10,932 nucleotides of DNA, from contig DASPTB010000243.1 of the NCBI GenBank assembly GCA_035623615.1, positions 1 through 10,932 of the forward strand, in the 5' to 3' direction. Origin of the DNA: DASPTB01 sp035623615. Its GTDB lineage: Bacteria > Actinomycetota > UBA4738. The position numbers and the translations under genes are program-made. The stretch's first letter is position 1, and every line of letters begins with the position of its first letter. Shown piece by piece: positions 1 to 5,652 of the stretch. Below the pieces are notes generated by a model that was not told the DNA's origin, did not search any database, and saw nothing but the letters and a program-made list of their open reading frames with translations.

Positions 1-44
1 TGAGCCCCCTCCGGCGCTTACTCCGTGAGCCGGCCGAGCTACCC

Positions 45-60
45 TGTTTCACGTGAAACT
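45..60. promoter_or_regulatory. parS: parS site (ParB-binding centromere)
   Basis: The 16 bases TGTTTCACGTGAAACT match the bacterial parS consensus TGTTTCACGTGAAACA at 15 of 16 positions; only the last base differs. The core TTTCACGTGAAA is a perfect palindrome. ParB loads at parS as a CTP-dependent clamp and spreads, forming the complex that ParA moves. The site overlaps the start codon of rsmG and lies about 1.6 kb upstream of the parB gene encoded in this window, which is the expected origin-proximal position. No second copy was seen here. Confidence 0.93.
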
Positions 61-658
61 TGACCCTGAGGCGCTCGCGGACGGGCTGACCGAAGGCCAG
101 CAGGCCTCTCTCCGTGCGTTCGAGGAGCTGCTGCGCGGGCCCGGCGCGAGCCGGGGTGTGGTGGCCAAGGGCGATCTCGAACGGCTGCGCTCCCGGCACG
201 TGCTCGATTCGCTACGGGTCCTCCCGTGTCTCGGGAGCGGGGAACGCGTGGTGCTGGATGTGGGCTCGGGAGGAGGGCTCCCGGGCATCCCTGTAGCGGT
301 CGCACGGCCCGACCTGTCGGTGATCCTGCTGGAGCCGCGCGAGAGCCGGGTCGCCTTTCTGGAAATGGCGGTCTCGGCCCTCGAGCTCGGGAACGTGACG
401 GTCGAGCATGGGAGGGCACAAGGATCCTCCCTGCGCGGGGATGTCTGCCTTGCCCGCGCCCTCGCGAACCCGCTTACCTCCTGGGTGCTGTGCTCTCCCC
501 TGCTGGCGGCAGGAGGACGGGTCGTGTACTTCGCGGGGTCCAAGTTCGGCGCCGCTGAGCTCTCGGCCCTCACGGAAGCCGGTATTCGGGCCAAGAATTG
601 TGACGCATCTCTCTTCCCCGGATACGGCCCGATCGTTATCATGCAGTCCGATTCATGA
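53..658 (+). CDS. rsmG: 16S rRNA (guanine-N7) methyltransferase RsmG (GidB)
   Basis: RsmG uses S-adenosylmethionine to methylate a guanine of the 16S rRNA 530 loop at N7 (G527 in E. coli numbering); loss causes low-level streptomycin resistance in several bacteria. The 201-residue length is normal for the family. Visible motifs are RHVLDSLRV (about 48-56), the SAM-binding motif LDVGSGGGLPGIP (68-80), LLEPRESRVAFL (92-103, the acidic residue that holds the SAM ribose lies here), and the ARALANP segment (134-140), equivalent to the SRAF-type motif of other RsmG proteins. The start is taken as GTG at 53, inside the parS palindrome; no strong Shine-Dalgarno sequence precedes it. A slightly earlier non-ATG start (CTG at 44, reading LFHVKL) is possible, because related proteins often begin with the parS-encoded MFHVK. 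The position upstream of parA is classic. Confidence 0.95.
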   Translation: MKLDPEALADGLTEGQQASLRAFEELLRGPGASRGVVAKGDLERLRSRHVLDSLRVLPCLGSGERVVLDVGSGGGLPGIPVAVARPDLSVILLEPRESRVAFLEMAVSALELGNVTVEHGRAQGSSLRGDVCLARALANPLTSWVLCSPLLAAGGRVVYFAGSKFGAAELSALTEAGIRAKNCDASLFPGYGPIVIMQSDS

Positions 659-731
659 AGCGACGGTGGCCCGCGCTGCGGCACGGCCCGCTTCCCCGAC
701 CCCGGTCCGGGAGGTGTCTGCGACGACGCCC

Positions 732-1691
732 ATGACCGAATCCGACACGACTCCCCTGGCCGACGCCGCGGTCGGCACGCTCGAACCCGCCGCCGAAGAG
801 CAGCGGGTGACCCCCCGGCCGGCGGGCGGGGCTCGGATCATCGCGATCGCCAATCAGAAGGGCGGTGTGGGGAAGACCACCACGGCCGTCAACCTCGGCG
901 CGGCGCTGGCCGGCCTGGGCCAGCAGGTCCTGGTCGTTGATCTCGACCCGCAGGGGAATGCCTCCACGGGCCTCGGGATCGATCACGCGGCCCGCGAGAC
1001 GACCACCTACAACGTGATCATGGCCGGCTCGGAGGTTGACGACGCAATCCTGTCCACCGAGGTGAGCGGGCTCTTCGCAGTCCCCTCAACGATCGACCTT
1101 GCGGGTGCCGAGATCGAGTTGGTGAGCCAGTTCTCCCGCGAGAACCGCCTCCGGAAGGCGCTCGAGACGGTGCAGGACCGCTTCGACTTCGTGCTGCTCG
1201 ATTGCCCGCCCTCGCTCGGCCTGCTGACCGTCAATGCGCTCACCGCTGCCGACGAGCTCATCGTGCCCATCCAGTGCGAGTACTACGCGCTCGAGGGCCT
1301 CGGCCAGCTCCTGAAGAACGTCCGTCTCGTACAGCAGAACGTGAACCCCGGCCTGCGGCTCTCGGGTATCGTCATGACGATGTTCGACGCCAGGACGAAG
1401 CTCGCCGACCAGGTGATCGACGAGGTCAGAGCCTATTTCGGCTCGCGTGTGTATGACACTGTCATACCGCGGACGGTCCGGCTGTCCGAGGCACCCGGCT
1501 ACGGCAAACCCATCAGCCTCTACGACCCGACGTCCAAGGGCGCGATGGCCTATCGGTGGCTCGCCGAGGAGGTCGTCGCGCGTCCGGTCGAGGACGTGCC
1601 GCTCGACGGGGGACCTGAGATCTCGCCTTCGAAGATCACCGGCGACGAGGTGCACCGGGACGGCGGCCTCGAGGAAGGAGACGGGTCGTGA
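732..1691 (+). CDS. parA: Chromosome-partitioning ATPase ParA (Soj)
   Basis: ParA is a Walker-type ATPase. It binds nucleoid DNA as an ATP dimer and, through ParB-stimulated hydrolysis, moves the parS-ParB complex and the replication origin. With the ATG at 732 the protein has 319 residues. It shows the deviant Walker A motif KGGVGKTT (43-50) with the signature lysine, the VDLDPQGNAS motif (69-78), Walker B FVLLDCPPS (153-161), and the family motifs VPIQCEYYALEGL (178-190) and VIPRTVRLSEAPGYGKP (244-260). A 34-residue Pro/Ala/Glu-rich N-terminal tail precedes the ATPase fold; such tails are common in actinobacterial ParA. The start is uncertain: GGGAGG (709-714) is the best Shine-Dalgarno-like stretch but lies 17 nt from the ATG, and in-frame GTG codons at 666 and 714 are alternatives. 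It follows rsmG after 73 bp and overlaps parB by 4 nt (GTGA). Confidence 0.95.
   Translation: MTESDTTPLADAAVGTLEPAAEEQRVTPRPAGGARIIAIANQKGGVGKTTTAVNLGAALAGLGQQVLVVDLDPQGNASTGLGIDHAARETTTYNVIMAGSEVDDAILSTEVSGLFAVPSTIDLAGAEIELVSQFSRENRLRKALETVQDRFDFVLLDCPPSLGLLTVNALTAADELIVPIQCEYYALEGLGQLLKNVRLVQQNVNPGLRLSGIVMTMFDARTKLADQVIDEVRAYFGSRVYDTVIPRTVRLSEAPGYGKPISLYDPTSKGAMAYRWLAEEVVARPVEDVPLDGGPEISPSKITGDEVHRDGGLEEGDGS
1675..1680 (+). promoter_or_regulatory. Ribosome binding site of parB inside the parA 3' end
   Basis: AAGGAG lies 7 nt before the GTG start of parB and within the last codons of parA. It fixes the parB start at the GTGA overlap with the parA stop and supports translational coupling of the two genes. 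Confidence 0.8.
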
Positions 1692-2575
1692 AGCGAGGCG
1701 GACTGGGACGTGGTCTCTCCGCGCTCATCCCCGGAGCGTCGACCGATGCGGGGTTGCTCGAGGTTCCCGTCGAGGCGGTCGAGGCGAACCCCCGACAGCC
1801 TCGCCTGGAGTTCGCCGAGGAGTCCCTTGCCGCGCTCGCGCGGTCGATTCGGGAAGTCGGTGTGCTGCAACCGATCGTGGTTCGCGTCCGCGACGGCGGG
1901 TACGAGCTGGTTGCGGGGGAGCGGCGGCTGCGCGCCGCGCGACTCGCGGGGCTCCCGACGGTGCCGGCGATCGTCCGGGAGGCCGACGACACCGACTCGC
2001 TGCGCCAGGCGCTCATCGAGAACATCCACCGGGAGGACCTGTCGCCGCTGGAGCTCGCGTCTGCCTACCAGGACCTGCTCGAGGAGCTCGGCACCACCCA
2101 GGAGGAGGTTGCCGAGCGCCTTGGCTGCTCGCGGTCCCAGGTCGCGAACACCATCCGGCTGCTCTCACTTCCCGGCGACGTCCAGGAGCTGCTCGCGGAG
2201 GGGAAGATCCAGGCTGGGCACGCGCGCGCCCTCCTCGGGCTTCCCGACGACGAGGCACGGTCGACGGTCGCGCTCAGGATCGCGGCCGAGGGGCTCTCGG
2301 TGAGGCAGGTCGAGGACCTGGTACGCAGCTACGCGGACCACCCGGCGACCTCGGCGTCGCCGCGGGGCGCGCGCACGGGGGGCGGGAAGCACTCCGAACT
2401 CGACCCCGCGATCGCGGAGGTCGAGGAGATCCTCTCCGAGCAGCTCGCGACCCGGGTCCAGGTGGTCGTCGGCCGCCGCAGGGGCAAGATCGTCGTGGAA
2501 TTCGGCTCGGCGGAGGATCTCGACAGGATCGTCTCCGAGATCGTGGGCTCCGGGCCCGGGCTCGCCCCCGAATGA
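1688..2575 (+). CDS. parB: Chromosome-partitioning protein ParB (Spo0J), CTPase clamp
   Basis: ParB binds parS, hydrolyses CTP, slides onto flanking DNA as a clamp and stimulates ParA. The 295-residue length is typical. The N-terminal KRGGLGRGLSALIP (2-15) is the conserved basic ParA-interacting start. The CTP-binding domain contains NPRQPR (34-39), the C-motif GERRLRAA (77-84) and the P-motif ENIHREDLSP (111-120). A helix-turn-helix follows (about 137-156, TTQEEVAERLGCSRSQVAN). A Gly/Ala-rich linker with charged residues (about 222-236) leads to the C-terminal dimerisation domain (about 238-290), which has the usual VVGRRRGKIVVEF-type beta segment. The GTG start overlaps the parA stop. Its ATGA stop overlaps the start of a small membrane protein. 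All key motifs are intact, and its expected target, parS, lies at positions 45-60. Confidence 0.96.
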   Translation: MKRGGLGRGLSALIPGASTDAGLLEVPVEAVEANPRQPRLEFAEESLAALARSIREVGVLQPIVVRVRDGGYELVAGERRLRAARLAGLPTVPAIVREADDTDSLRQALIENIHREDLSPLELASAYQDLLEELGTTQEEVAERLGCSRSQVANTIRLLSLPGDVQELLAEGKIQAGHARALLGLPDDEARSTVALRIAAEGLSVRQVEDLVRSYADHPATSASPRGARTGGGKHSELDPAIAEVEEILSEQLATRVQVVVGRRRGKIVVEFGSAEDLDRIVSEIVGSGPGLAPE

Positions 2576-2769
2576 CCGGCGACGCCGGCGACCCGACCCC
2601 CGTTCCTTCACCTGGTCCCGATCCCGTCGACGGCGGGGCGGTGAACGATCCGCCGCGCGATTCGGGGCTGAGCGGATTCTGGAGCCACGAGTCGACGCGT
2701 CGAGTCGCGCGGGCGCTCGCGCTCGGGGTAGGGCTGGGCGTGTTCCTGGTGTGCGCAGCCCGCCGCTGA
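2572..2769 (+). CDS. Small predicted membrane protein downstream of parB
   Basis: This is a 65-residue reading frame whose ATG overlaps the parB stop codon (ATGA), so it is placed for translation coupled to parB. I do not recognise a family. The first 40 residues are rich in Pro, Gly and Asp and probably disordered. Residues about 47-62 (RALALGVGLGVFLVCA) form one hydrophobic segment, preceded by Arg43, Arg44 and Arg47 and ended by Arg-Arg, as in a tail-anchored single-pass protein. The hydrophobic end sits just before the stop, which favours a genuine gene over a chance frame. The gene ends 49 bp from the convergent cwlM-like gene. Whether it works in segregation, perhaps by anchoring something at the membrane, is speculation. 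It could also be a non-functional frame in GC-rich DNA. Confidence 0.5.
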   Translation: MTGDAGDPTPVPSPGPDPVDGGAVNDPPRDSGLSGFWSHESTRRVARALALGVGLGVFLVCAARR

Positions 2770-2818
2770 AGCCGCCGAGCGCAGGGAGGCGTCGTCGGTT
2801 GGTCCGTATGACTACGTC

Positions 2819-3952
2819 CTACGGCCGTCCAGCCGGCGCACCTGCGGTCCCGCTCGCGGCGCCCGCCTCGGCTTGGCCGCGGGACTCGCTCGCGGCGCCG
2901 AAGAATCGTTCGATCCCTGCGACGACCGCCGTGGCGATGCGGTCGGTCAGGTCGCCCTCGCGAAGGAGCTTCTCCTCGGCGGGGTTCGTCACGAAGCAAG
3001 GCTCGACCTGGACTGCAGGCATGCGGGTCTCCCGCAGTATCGGGAACCACTTGGGGTGGGTTCGCCCATCCTTGAGGTGGACGCCTTCGACGAGCCCTTC
3101 CTGGATGAGCTCGGCGAGGCGCTGTCCCGCCGGCGAGACCCAGTCCCCGCGGCCGCAGTAGAAGACGCTCGAGCCCTCGGCGAGCGGGTCGGTGTGGGAG
3201 TTGAGGTGGAAGCTCACGAGCACCTCGGCGCCGCCGGCGTTGGCGATGCGGGCGCGCGTCGCGTCGTCCGGGTCGGAGTCGCCGGCGCGCACGAGGAAGG
3301 GTTCGGCGTCGCGCGCCGCGAGCAACTCGGCGGTTCGCGACGCGAGCACGAACGCGACGTCGGCTTCACGCAGGCCGCCCGGGCCGATCGCGCCGGGCTC
3401 GGCGGGGCCGTGGCCGGCGTCCACGGCGATCCGGGCCCCTCGGAGGTTGTCGCTCATGCGCAGGAGCGCCTCGTTCTCCCGGACGGTGGACAGTCCCGGA
3501 CCGGGTCCCACCGGGCGGAGTCGAACGAGCGTCTCGAGCGTCGAGCGCCCGACGATGCCGTCGACCGGCAGCCCTACGTTTCGCTGGAACTCACGGACGG
3601 CGTGGTCGGTGCGCTGTCCGAAGATGCCGTCCTCGCGGCCCGCGTCGAACCCCAGCAGGTTCAACCGCGTCTGCATGACGCGGACGTCGTCTCCGCGCGC
3701 GGCCGGGTAGCGCAGGTAGAGGATCCGGTCGCCGATCGCGTAGCCGGCCTCGACGAGCTCCTGCCAGGTCCCCGGGCCGACCTTCCCGTCGACCAGCAGG
3801 TGCCGAGCTTGCTGGAAGGCGCGGACGGCGGCGTCGGTTCCAGGTCCGAACGTGCCCGAACGATCCGGATGGGTCTGGTACCCGAGGGTCGACAGCCTGG
3901 ACTGCACGTCACGAACGTCTTCGCCCTGGGCGCCGGAGACCATGGTGCGCAT
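2819..3952 (-). CDS. cwlM: CwlM-like N-acetylmuramoyl-L-alanine amidase-fold protein
   Basis: The 377-residue protein has two PG_binding_1 domains followed by an Amidase_3 domain, the architecture of mycobacterial CwlM. Domain 1 covers about 7-68 (GEDVRDVQSRLSTLGY, VDGKVGPGTW) and domain 2 about 86-143 (GDDVRVMQTRLNLLGF, VDGIVGRSTLE). The amidase domain covers about 172-352. No signal peptide is visible, so it is probably cytoplasmic like CwlM, which in mycobacteria is a PknB-phosphorylated activator of MurA. Unlike mycobacterial CwlM as I recall it, the zinc ligands His181 (DAGHG), Glu196 (GLREAD) and His249 (SFHLNSH) and the catalytic Glu317 (QVEPCF) all appear intact. A Gly/Ala-rich tail follows residue 353. 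ATG at 3952 is chosen; ATGs at 3979 and 3943 are alternatives, none with a Shine-Dalgarno sequence. Translation further upstream only shadows trxA. Confidence 0.88.
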   Translation of the reverse strand: MRTMVSGAQGEDVRDVQSRLSTLGYQTHPDRSGTFGPGTDAAVRAFQQARHLLVDGKVGPGTWQELVEAGYAIGDRILYLRYPAARGDDVRVMQTRLNLLGFDAGREDGIFGQRTDHAVREFQRNVGLPVDGIVGRSTLETLVRLRPVGPGPGLSTVRENEALLRMSDNLRGARIAVDAGHGPAEPGAIGPGGLREADVAFVLASRTAELLAARDAEPFLVRAGDSDPDDATRARIANAGGAEVLVSFHLNSHTDPLAEGSSVFYCGRGDWVSPAGQRLAELIQEGLVEGVHLKDGRTHPKWFPILRETRMPAVQVEPCFVTNPAEEKLLREGDLTDRIATAVVAGIERFFGAASESRGQAEAGAASGTAGAPAGRP

Positions 3953-3959
3953 CGCGTCT

Positions 3960-3965
3960 ATTGTG
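3960..3965 (-). promoter_or_regulatory. Possible -10 element of a leaderless cwlM-like transcript
   Basis: On the minus strand CACAAT (4 of 6 matches to TATAAT) ends 7 nt before the ATG at 3952, and no Shine-Dalgarno sequence is present. This fits the actinobacterial leaderless pattern, in which the first base of the start codon is the transcription start. No good -35 hexamer at 16-18 bp was found. A short inverted repeat, GCCCG-AAG-CGGGC, lies immediately upstream (3965-3977). Weak evidence. Confidence 0.3.
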
Positions 3966-4062
3966 CCCGCTTCGGGCATCGGGCGACGGGCGGGACAAGA
4001 AGGCCGGCGCCAAGCGGGAGGGTCTTGGGTGGCTGATTCCCAGGCCGGCAGGACTCCGAGGC

Positions 4063-4395
4063 TCAGGCCGCCAGGTGCGGCTCGAGCTCGCGCAGGATGA
4101 CGTCCTTCGGGCGAACTCCGACCACGCGAGCCAGAACCTCGCCACCCTTGAAGAGCATGATCGTGGGGATGCTCATGACGCCGTACTTCTGTGCGGCCAC
4201 GGGATTGTCGTCGACGTTCAGCTTGAGCGCCGTGACCGCTCCCGCCTTTTCGCGCGCGATCTCCTCGATGATCGGGGAAACGAGGTGGCAGGGGACGCAC
4301 CACTCCGCCCAGAAGTCGACCAGGACCGGCCCTTCCGCGCCGAGAACCTGTGACTCGAACTCCTGATCCGTTACCTCTCCAACTGCGACAGACAA
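4063..4395 (-). CDS. trxA: Thioredoxin with variant CVPC active site
   Basis: Thioredoxin is a small cytoplasmic dithiol protein that reduces protein disulfides (for example in ribonucleotide reductase or peroxiredoxins) and is itself reduced by TrxB. The 110-residue length and the fold motifs are standard: PVLVDFWAEWCVPC (23-36), the buried aspartate Asp27, and the cis-proline loop MSIPT (74-78) followed by LFKGGEV. The active site is Cys33-Val-Pro-Cys36 rather than the usual CGPC, and the residue after it is His instead of Lys/Arg. The start is TTG at 4395, supported by a strong AAGGAGG site (4401-4407) 5 nt upstream; no better ATG is available. It lies downstream of trxB, separated by 213 bp that contain tandem repeats and its own SigR-type promoter candidate. 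Replacing Gly in the CxxC motif is known in other thioredoxins to change redox potential; the effect here is inferred. Confidence 0.96.
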   Translation of the reverse strand: MSVAVGEVTDQEFESQVLGAEGPVLVDFWAEWCVPCHLVSPIIEEIAREKAGAVTALKLNVDDNPVAAQKYGVMSIPTIMLFKGGEVLARVVGVRPKDVILRELEPHLAA

Positions 4396-4400
4396 GGCTT

Positions 4401-4407
4401 CCTCCTT
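4401..4407 (-). promoter_or_regulatory. Ribosome binding site fixing the TTG start of trxA
   Basis: AAGGAGG on the minus strand is a near-perfect complement of the 16S rRNA tail and lies 5 nt before the TTG at 4395. It is the reason for accepting this rare start codon. Confidence 0.85.
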
Positions 4408-4445
4408 CGCCGGGTGCAGCGCTTCCCGCCTCCGACGGCCTCTTC

Positions 4446-4471
4446 AACGCACGAACGCGTCACCGTATTCC
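4446..4471 (-). promoter_or_regulatory. SigR/SigH-type ECF promoter candidate for trxA
   Basis: On the minus strand GGAAT (4467-4471) is followed after exactly 18 bases by GTT (4446-4448). GGAAT-N18-GTT is the consensus of Streptomyces SigR, and close to that of mycobacterial SigH, the redox-stress ECF factors that control thioredoxin genes. Transcription would start near 4440, giving a leader of about 45 nt that contains the AAGGAGG site of trxA. A related element precedes trxB. Seen directly as a pattern; use is inferred from the family. Confidence 0.65.
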
Positions 4472-4536
4472 ATCAGAGGTAGGAGCGCCAGGAGGCGGAA
4501 CTCGGCCCGAAATCGGCGGAGCCGGGTGCCGCTTCC

Positions 4537-4624
4537 TCGGCGCCAATGTCCCTTTGCGTCGGCGCCAATGTCCCTTTGCGTCGGCGCTAGTGTCCCTTTG
4601 CGTCGGCGCTAGTGTCCCTTTGCC
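4537..4624. repeat. Four tandem copies of a 22-bp repeat between trxB and trxA
   Basis: Four head-to-tail 22-bp units occur at 4537-4558, 4559-4580, 4581-4602 and 4603-4624. Each reads TCGGCGC followed by CAA or TAG and then TGTCCCTTTGCG (last copy TGTCCCTTTGCC). Units 1 and 2 are identical and carry CAA; units 3 and 4 carry TAG. The fourth unit contains the trxB stop codon (4609-4611) and its last codons, so the array runs from the trxB 3' end into the spacer before trxA. A 22-bp period is not a multiple of three and is close to two helical turns. It may be a tandem operator, an RNA processing element or a simple polymorphic repeat; the sequence does not decide. Confidence 0.95.
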
Positions 4625-5547
4625 TCGAGATACCGCTCGGCGTCGATGGCCGCCTGGCACCCCATGCCCGCGGCGGTGATGGCCTGGCGGTAGATGTGGT
4701 CCACCACGTCCCCCGCGGCGAACACGCCCTCGCGGCTGGTCCGCGTCGTCGGCTCCTCGACGACCACGTAGCCGTGATCCAGCTCGAGTTGCCCCTCGAA
4801 CAGCTCCGTGTTGGGTGTGTGGCCGATGGCGACGAACATCCCGGCGGCGTCGATCGACGATGTCTCGCCCGTCCTCACGTTCCGCACGGCGACGCCCGTG
4901 ACCGTGTCGTCACCCAGCACCTTCTCGACCGCCGAGTCCCAGACGAACTCGATCTTCTCGTTTGCGAACGCCCGGTCCTGCATGATCTTCGACGCGCGCA
5001 GCTCGCTGCGCCGGTGCACCACCGTCACCTTGGTGGCGAAGCGCGTCAGGAAGATGGCCTCCTCCATCGCCGAGTCGCCGCCGCCGACCACGACGAGGTC
5101 GCGGCCGCGGAAGAAGAAGCCGTCGCACGTGGCGCACGACGAGACCCCGCGTCCCCGCAGATGCTCCTCGCCCGGGATGCCGAGCCACTGCGCCGAGGCG
5201 CCGGTCGTGATGATCAGCGTTCGCGCAAGCCACTGCTGGTCGCCGGACCAGACCGAGAACGGTTCGCTCGACAGGTCGACTCGCGTGGCCGCCTGGTGCA
5301 GCAACTCCGCGTCGAACCGGCCGGCCTGCTTCTCCATCCGCTCCATCAGGTCCGGGCCGAGCACCGCGTCCGGGAAGCCGGGGAAGTTCTCGACCTCGGT
5401 GGTGAGCATGAGCTGGCCGCCGGCGTCCACGCCTTTCAGGACCAGGGGACTCAGGTTGGCGCGAGCCGTGTACAGCGCCGCCGTCAGGCCGGCCGGGCCC
5501 GACCCGAGGATCACGACGTTGCGTTCTACGGGGTCCACCGCGGTCAT
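4609..5547 (-). CDS. trxB: Thioredoxin reductase (NADPH), FAD-dependent
   Basis: TrxB transfers electrons from NADPH through FAD and a CxxC disulfide to thioredoxin, here presumably the TrxA encoded next to it. With the ATG at 5547 it has 312 residues, the usual low-molecular-weight TrxB size. Motifs are the FAD-binding GSGPAG (15-20), the redox pair Cys138-Ala-Thr-Cys141 followed by Asp142, the NADPH-binding GGGDSAMEEA (155-164), the NADP-phosphate-binding HRR (178-180), and the second FAD motif FAAGDVVD (277-284) with IYRQAITAAGMG. A TTG at 5562 would add five residues but overlaps the -10 part of the SigR-type promoter candidate, so it is rejected. GTG at 5538 is a further alternative and would suit a leaderless start after TAGAAT (5546-5551). 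The stop codon lies inside the 22-bp repeat array. Confidence 0.96.
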   Translation of the reverse strand: MTAVDPVERNVVILGSGPAGLTAALYTARANLSPLVLKGVDAGGQLMLTTEVENFPGFPDAVLGPDLMERMEKQAGRFDAELLHQAATRVDLSSEPFSVWSGDQQWLARTLIITTGASAQWLGIPGEEHLRGRGVSSCATCDGFFFRGRDLVVVGGGDSAMEEAIFLTRFATKVTVVHRRSELRASKIMQDRAFANEKIEFVWDSAVEKVLGDDTVTGVAVRNVRTGETSSIDAAGMFVAIGHTPNTELFEGQLELDHGYVVVEEPTTRTSREGVFAAGDVVDHIYRQAITAAGMGCQAAIDAERYLEAKGH

Positions 5548-5560
5548 TCTAGTTGGGGCC

Positions 5561-5586
5561 AACGTCGTGGACGGCCGCGCTGTTCC
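5561..5586 (-). promoter_or_regulatory. SigR/SigH-type ECF promoter candidate for trxB
   Basis: On the minus strand GGAAC (5582-5586) is followed after 18 bases by GTT (5561-5563), matching the GGAA(T/C)-N18-GTT pattern of redox-stress ECF sigma factors. GTT lies 13 nt before the ATG at 5547, so the transcript would be nearly leaderless, in line with the lack of a Shine-Dalgarno sequence. The spacing is the same as in the element before trxA, which makes chance less likely. Confidence 0.6.
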
Positions 5587-5626
5587 CGGCGGTCTGCGCC
5601 GCCCTGGGCTCGTCCCCCCGGTATTC

Positions 5627-5644
5627 CCGCGCGGCGCCGCGCGG
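5627..5644 (-). terminator. GC-rich palindrome after the anti-sigma gene, possible terminator
   Basis: CCGCGCGGCGCCGCGCGG is a perfect 18-bp palindrome starting 8 nt after the stop codon of the anti-sigma factor gene. There is no T-run after it, so it is not a canonical intrinsic terminator. Actinobacteria often use GC stems without a T-tail. It sits between the sigma/anti-sigma unit and the trxB promoter candidate, where an end of transcription would be expected. It could also be a dyad operator. Confidence 0.45.
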
Positions 5645-5652
5645 CGTGTGGA

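Noticed and set aside
2..28. Possible last codons (EPPPALTP and stop) of a gene upstream of rsmG, such as the jag/khpB gene expected there
   Set aside because: Only eight codons are visible and another frame is also open, so neither the frame nor the family can be supported.
655..735. 26-codon frame starting at an ATGA overlap with the rsmG stop
   Set aside because: It is Arg/Pro-rich, has no Shine-Dalgarno sequence, and ends at the parA start; most likely chance.
2770..2818. Bidirectional terminator between the convergent par operon and cwlM-like gene
   Set aside because: No stem of useful length or T-run could be found in the 49 bp.
3960..3998. TTGTCC plus CACAAT read as a -35/-10 promoter for the cwlM-like gene
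   Set aside because: The spacer is 27 bp, far outside the 16-18 bp that a housekeeping promoter needs.
3953..4447. N-terminal extension of the cwlM-like gene through the trxA region
   Set aside because: The upstream frame overlaps trxA on the same strand in a different phase, has no domain content, and homologous CwlM begins shortly before the first peptidoglycan-binding domain.
5621..5625. A GGAAT on the minus strand upstream of trxB as a second ECF -35 element
   Set aside because: No GTT or CGTC follows at 16-19 bp; the neighbouring GGAAC does have GTT at 18 bp.
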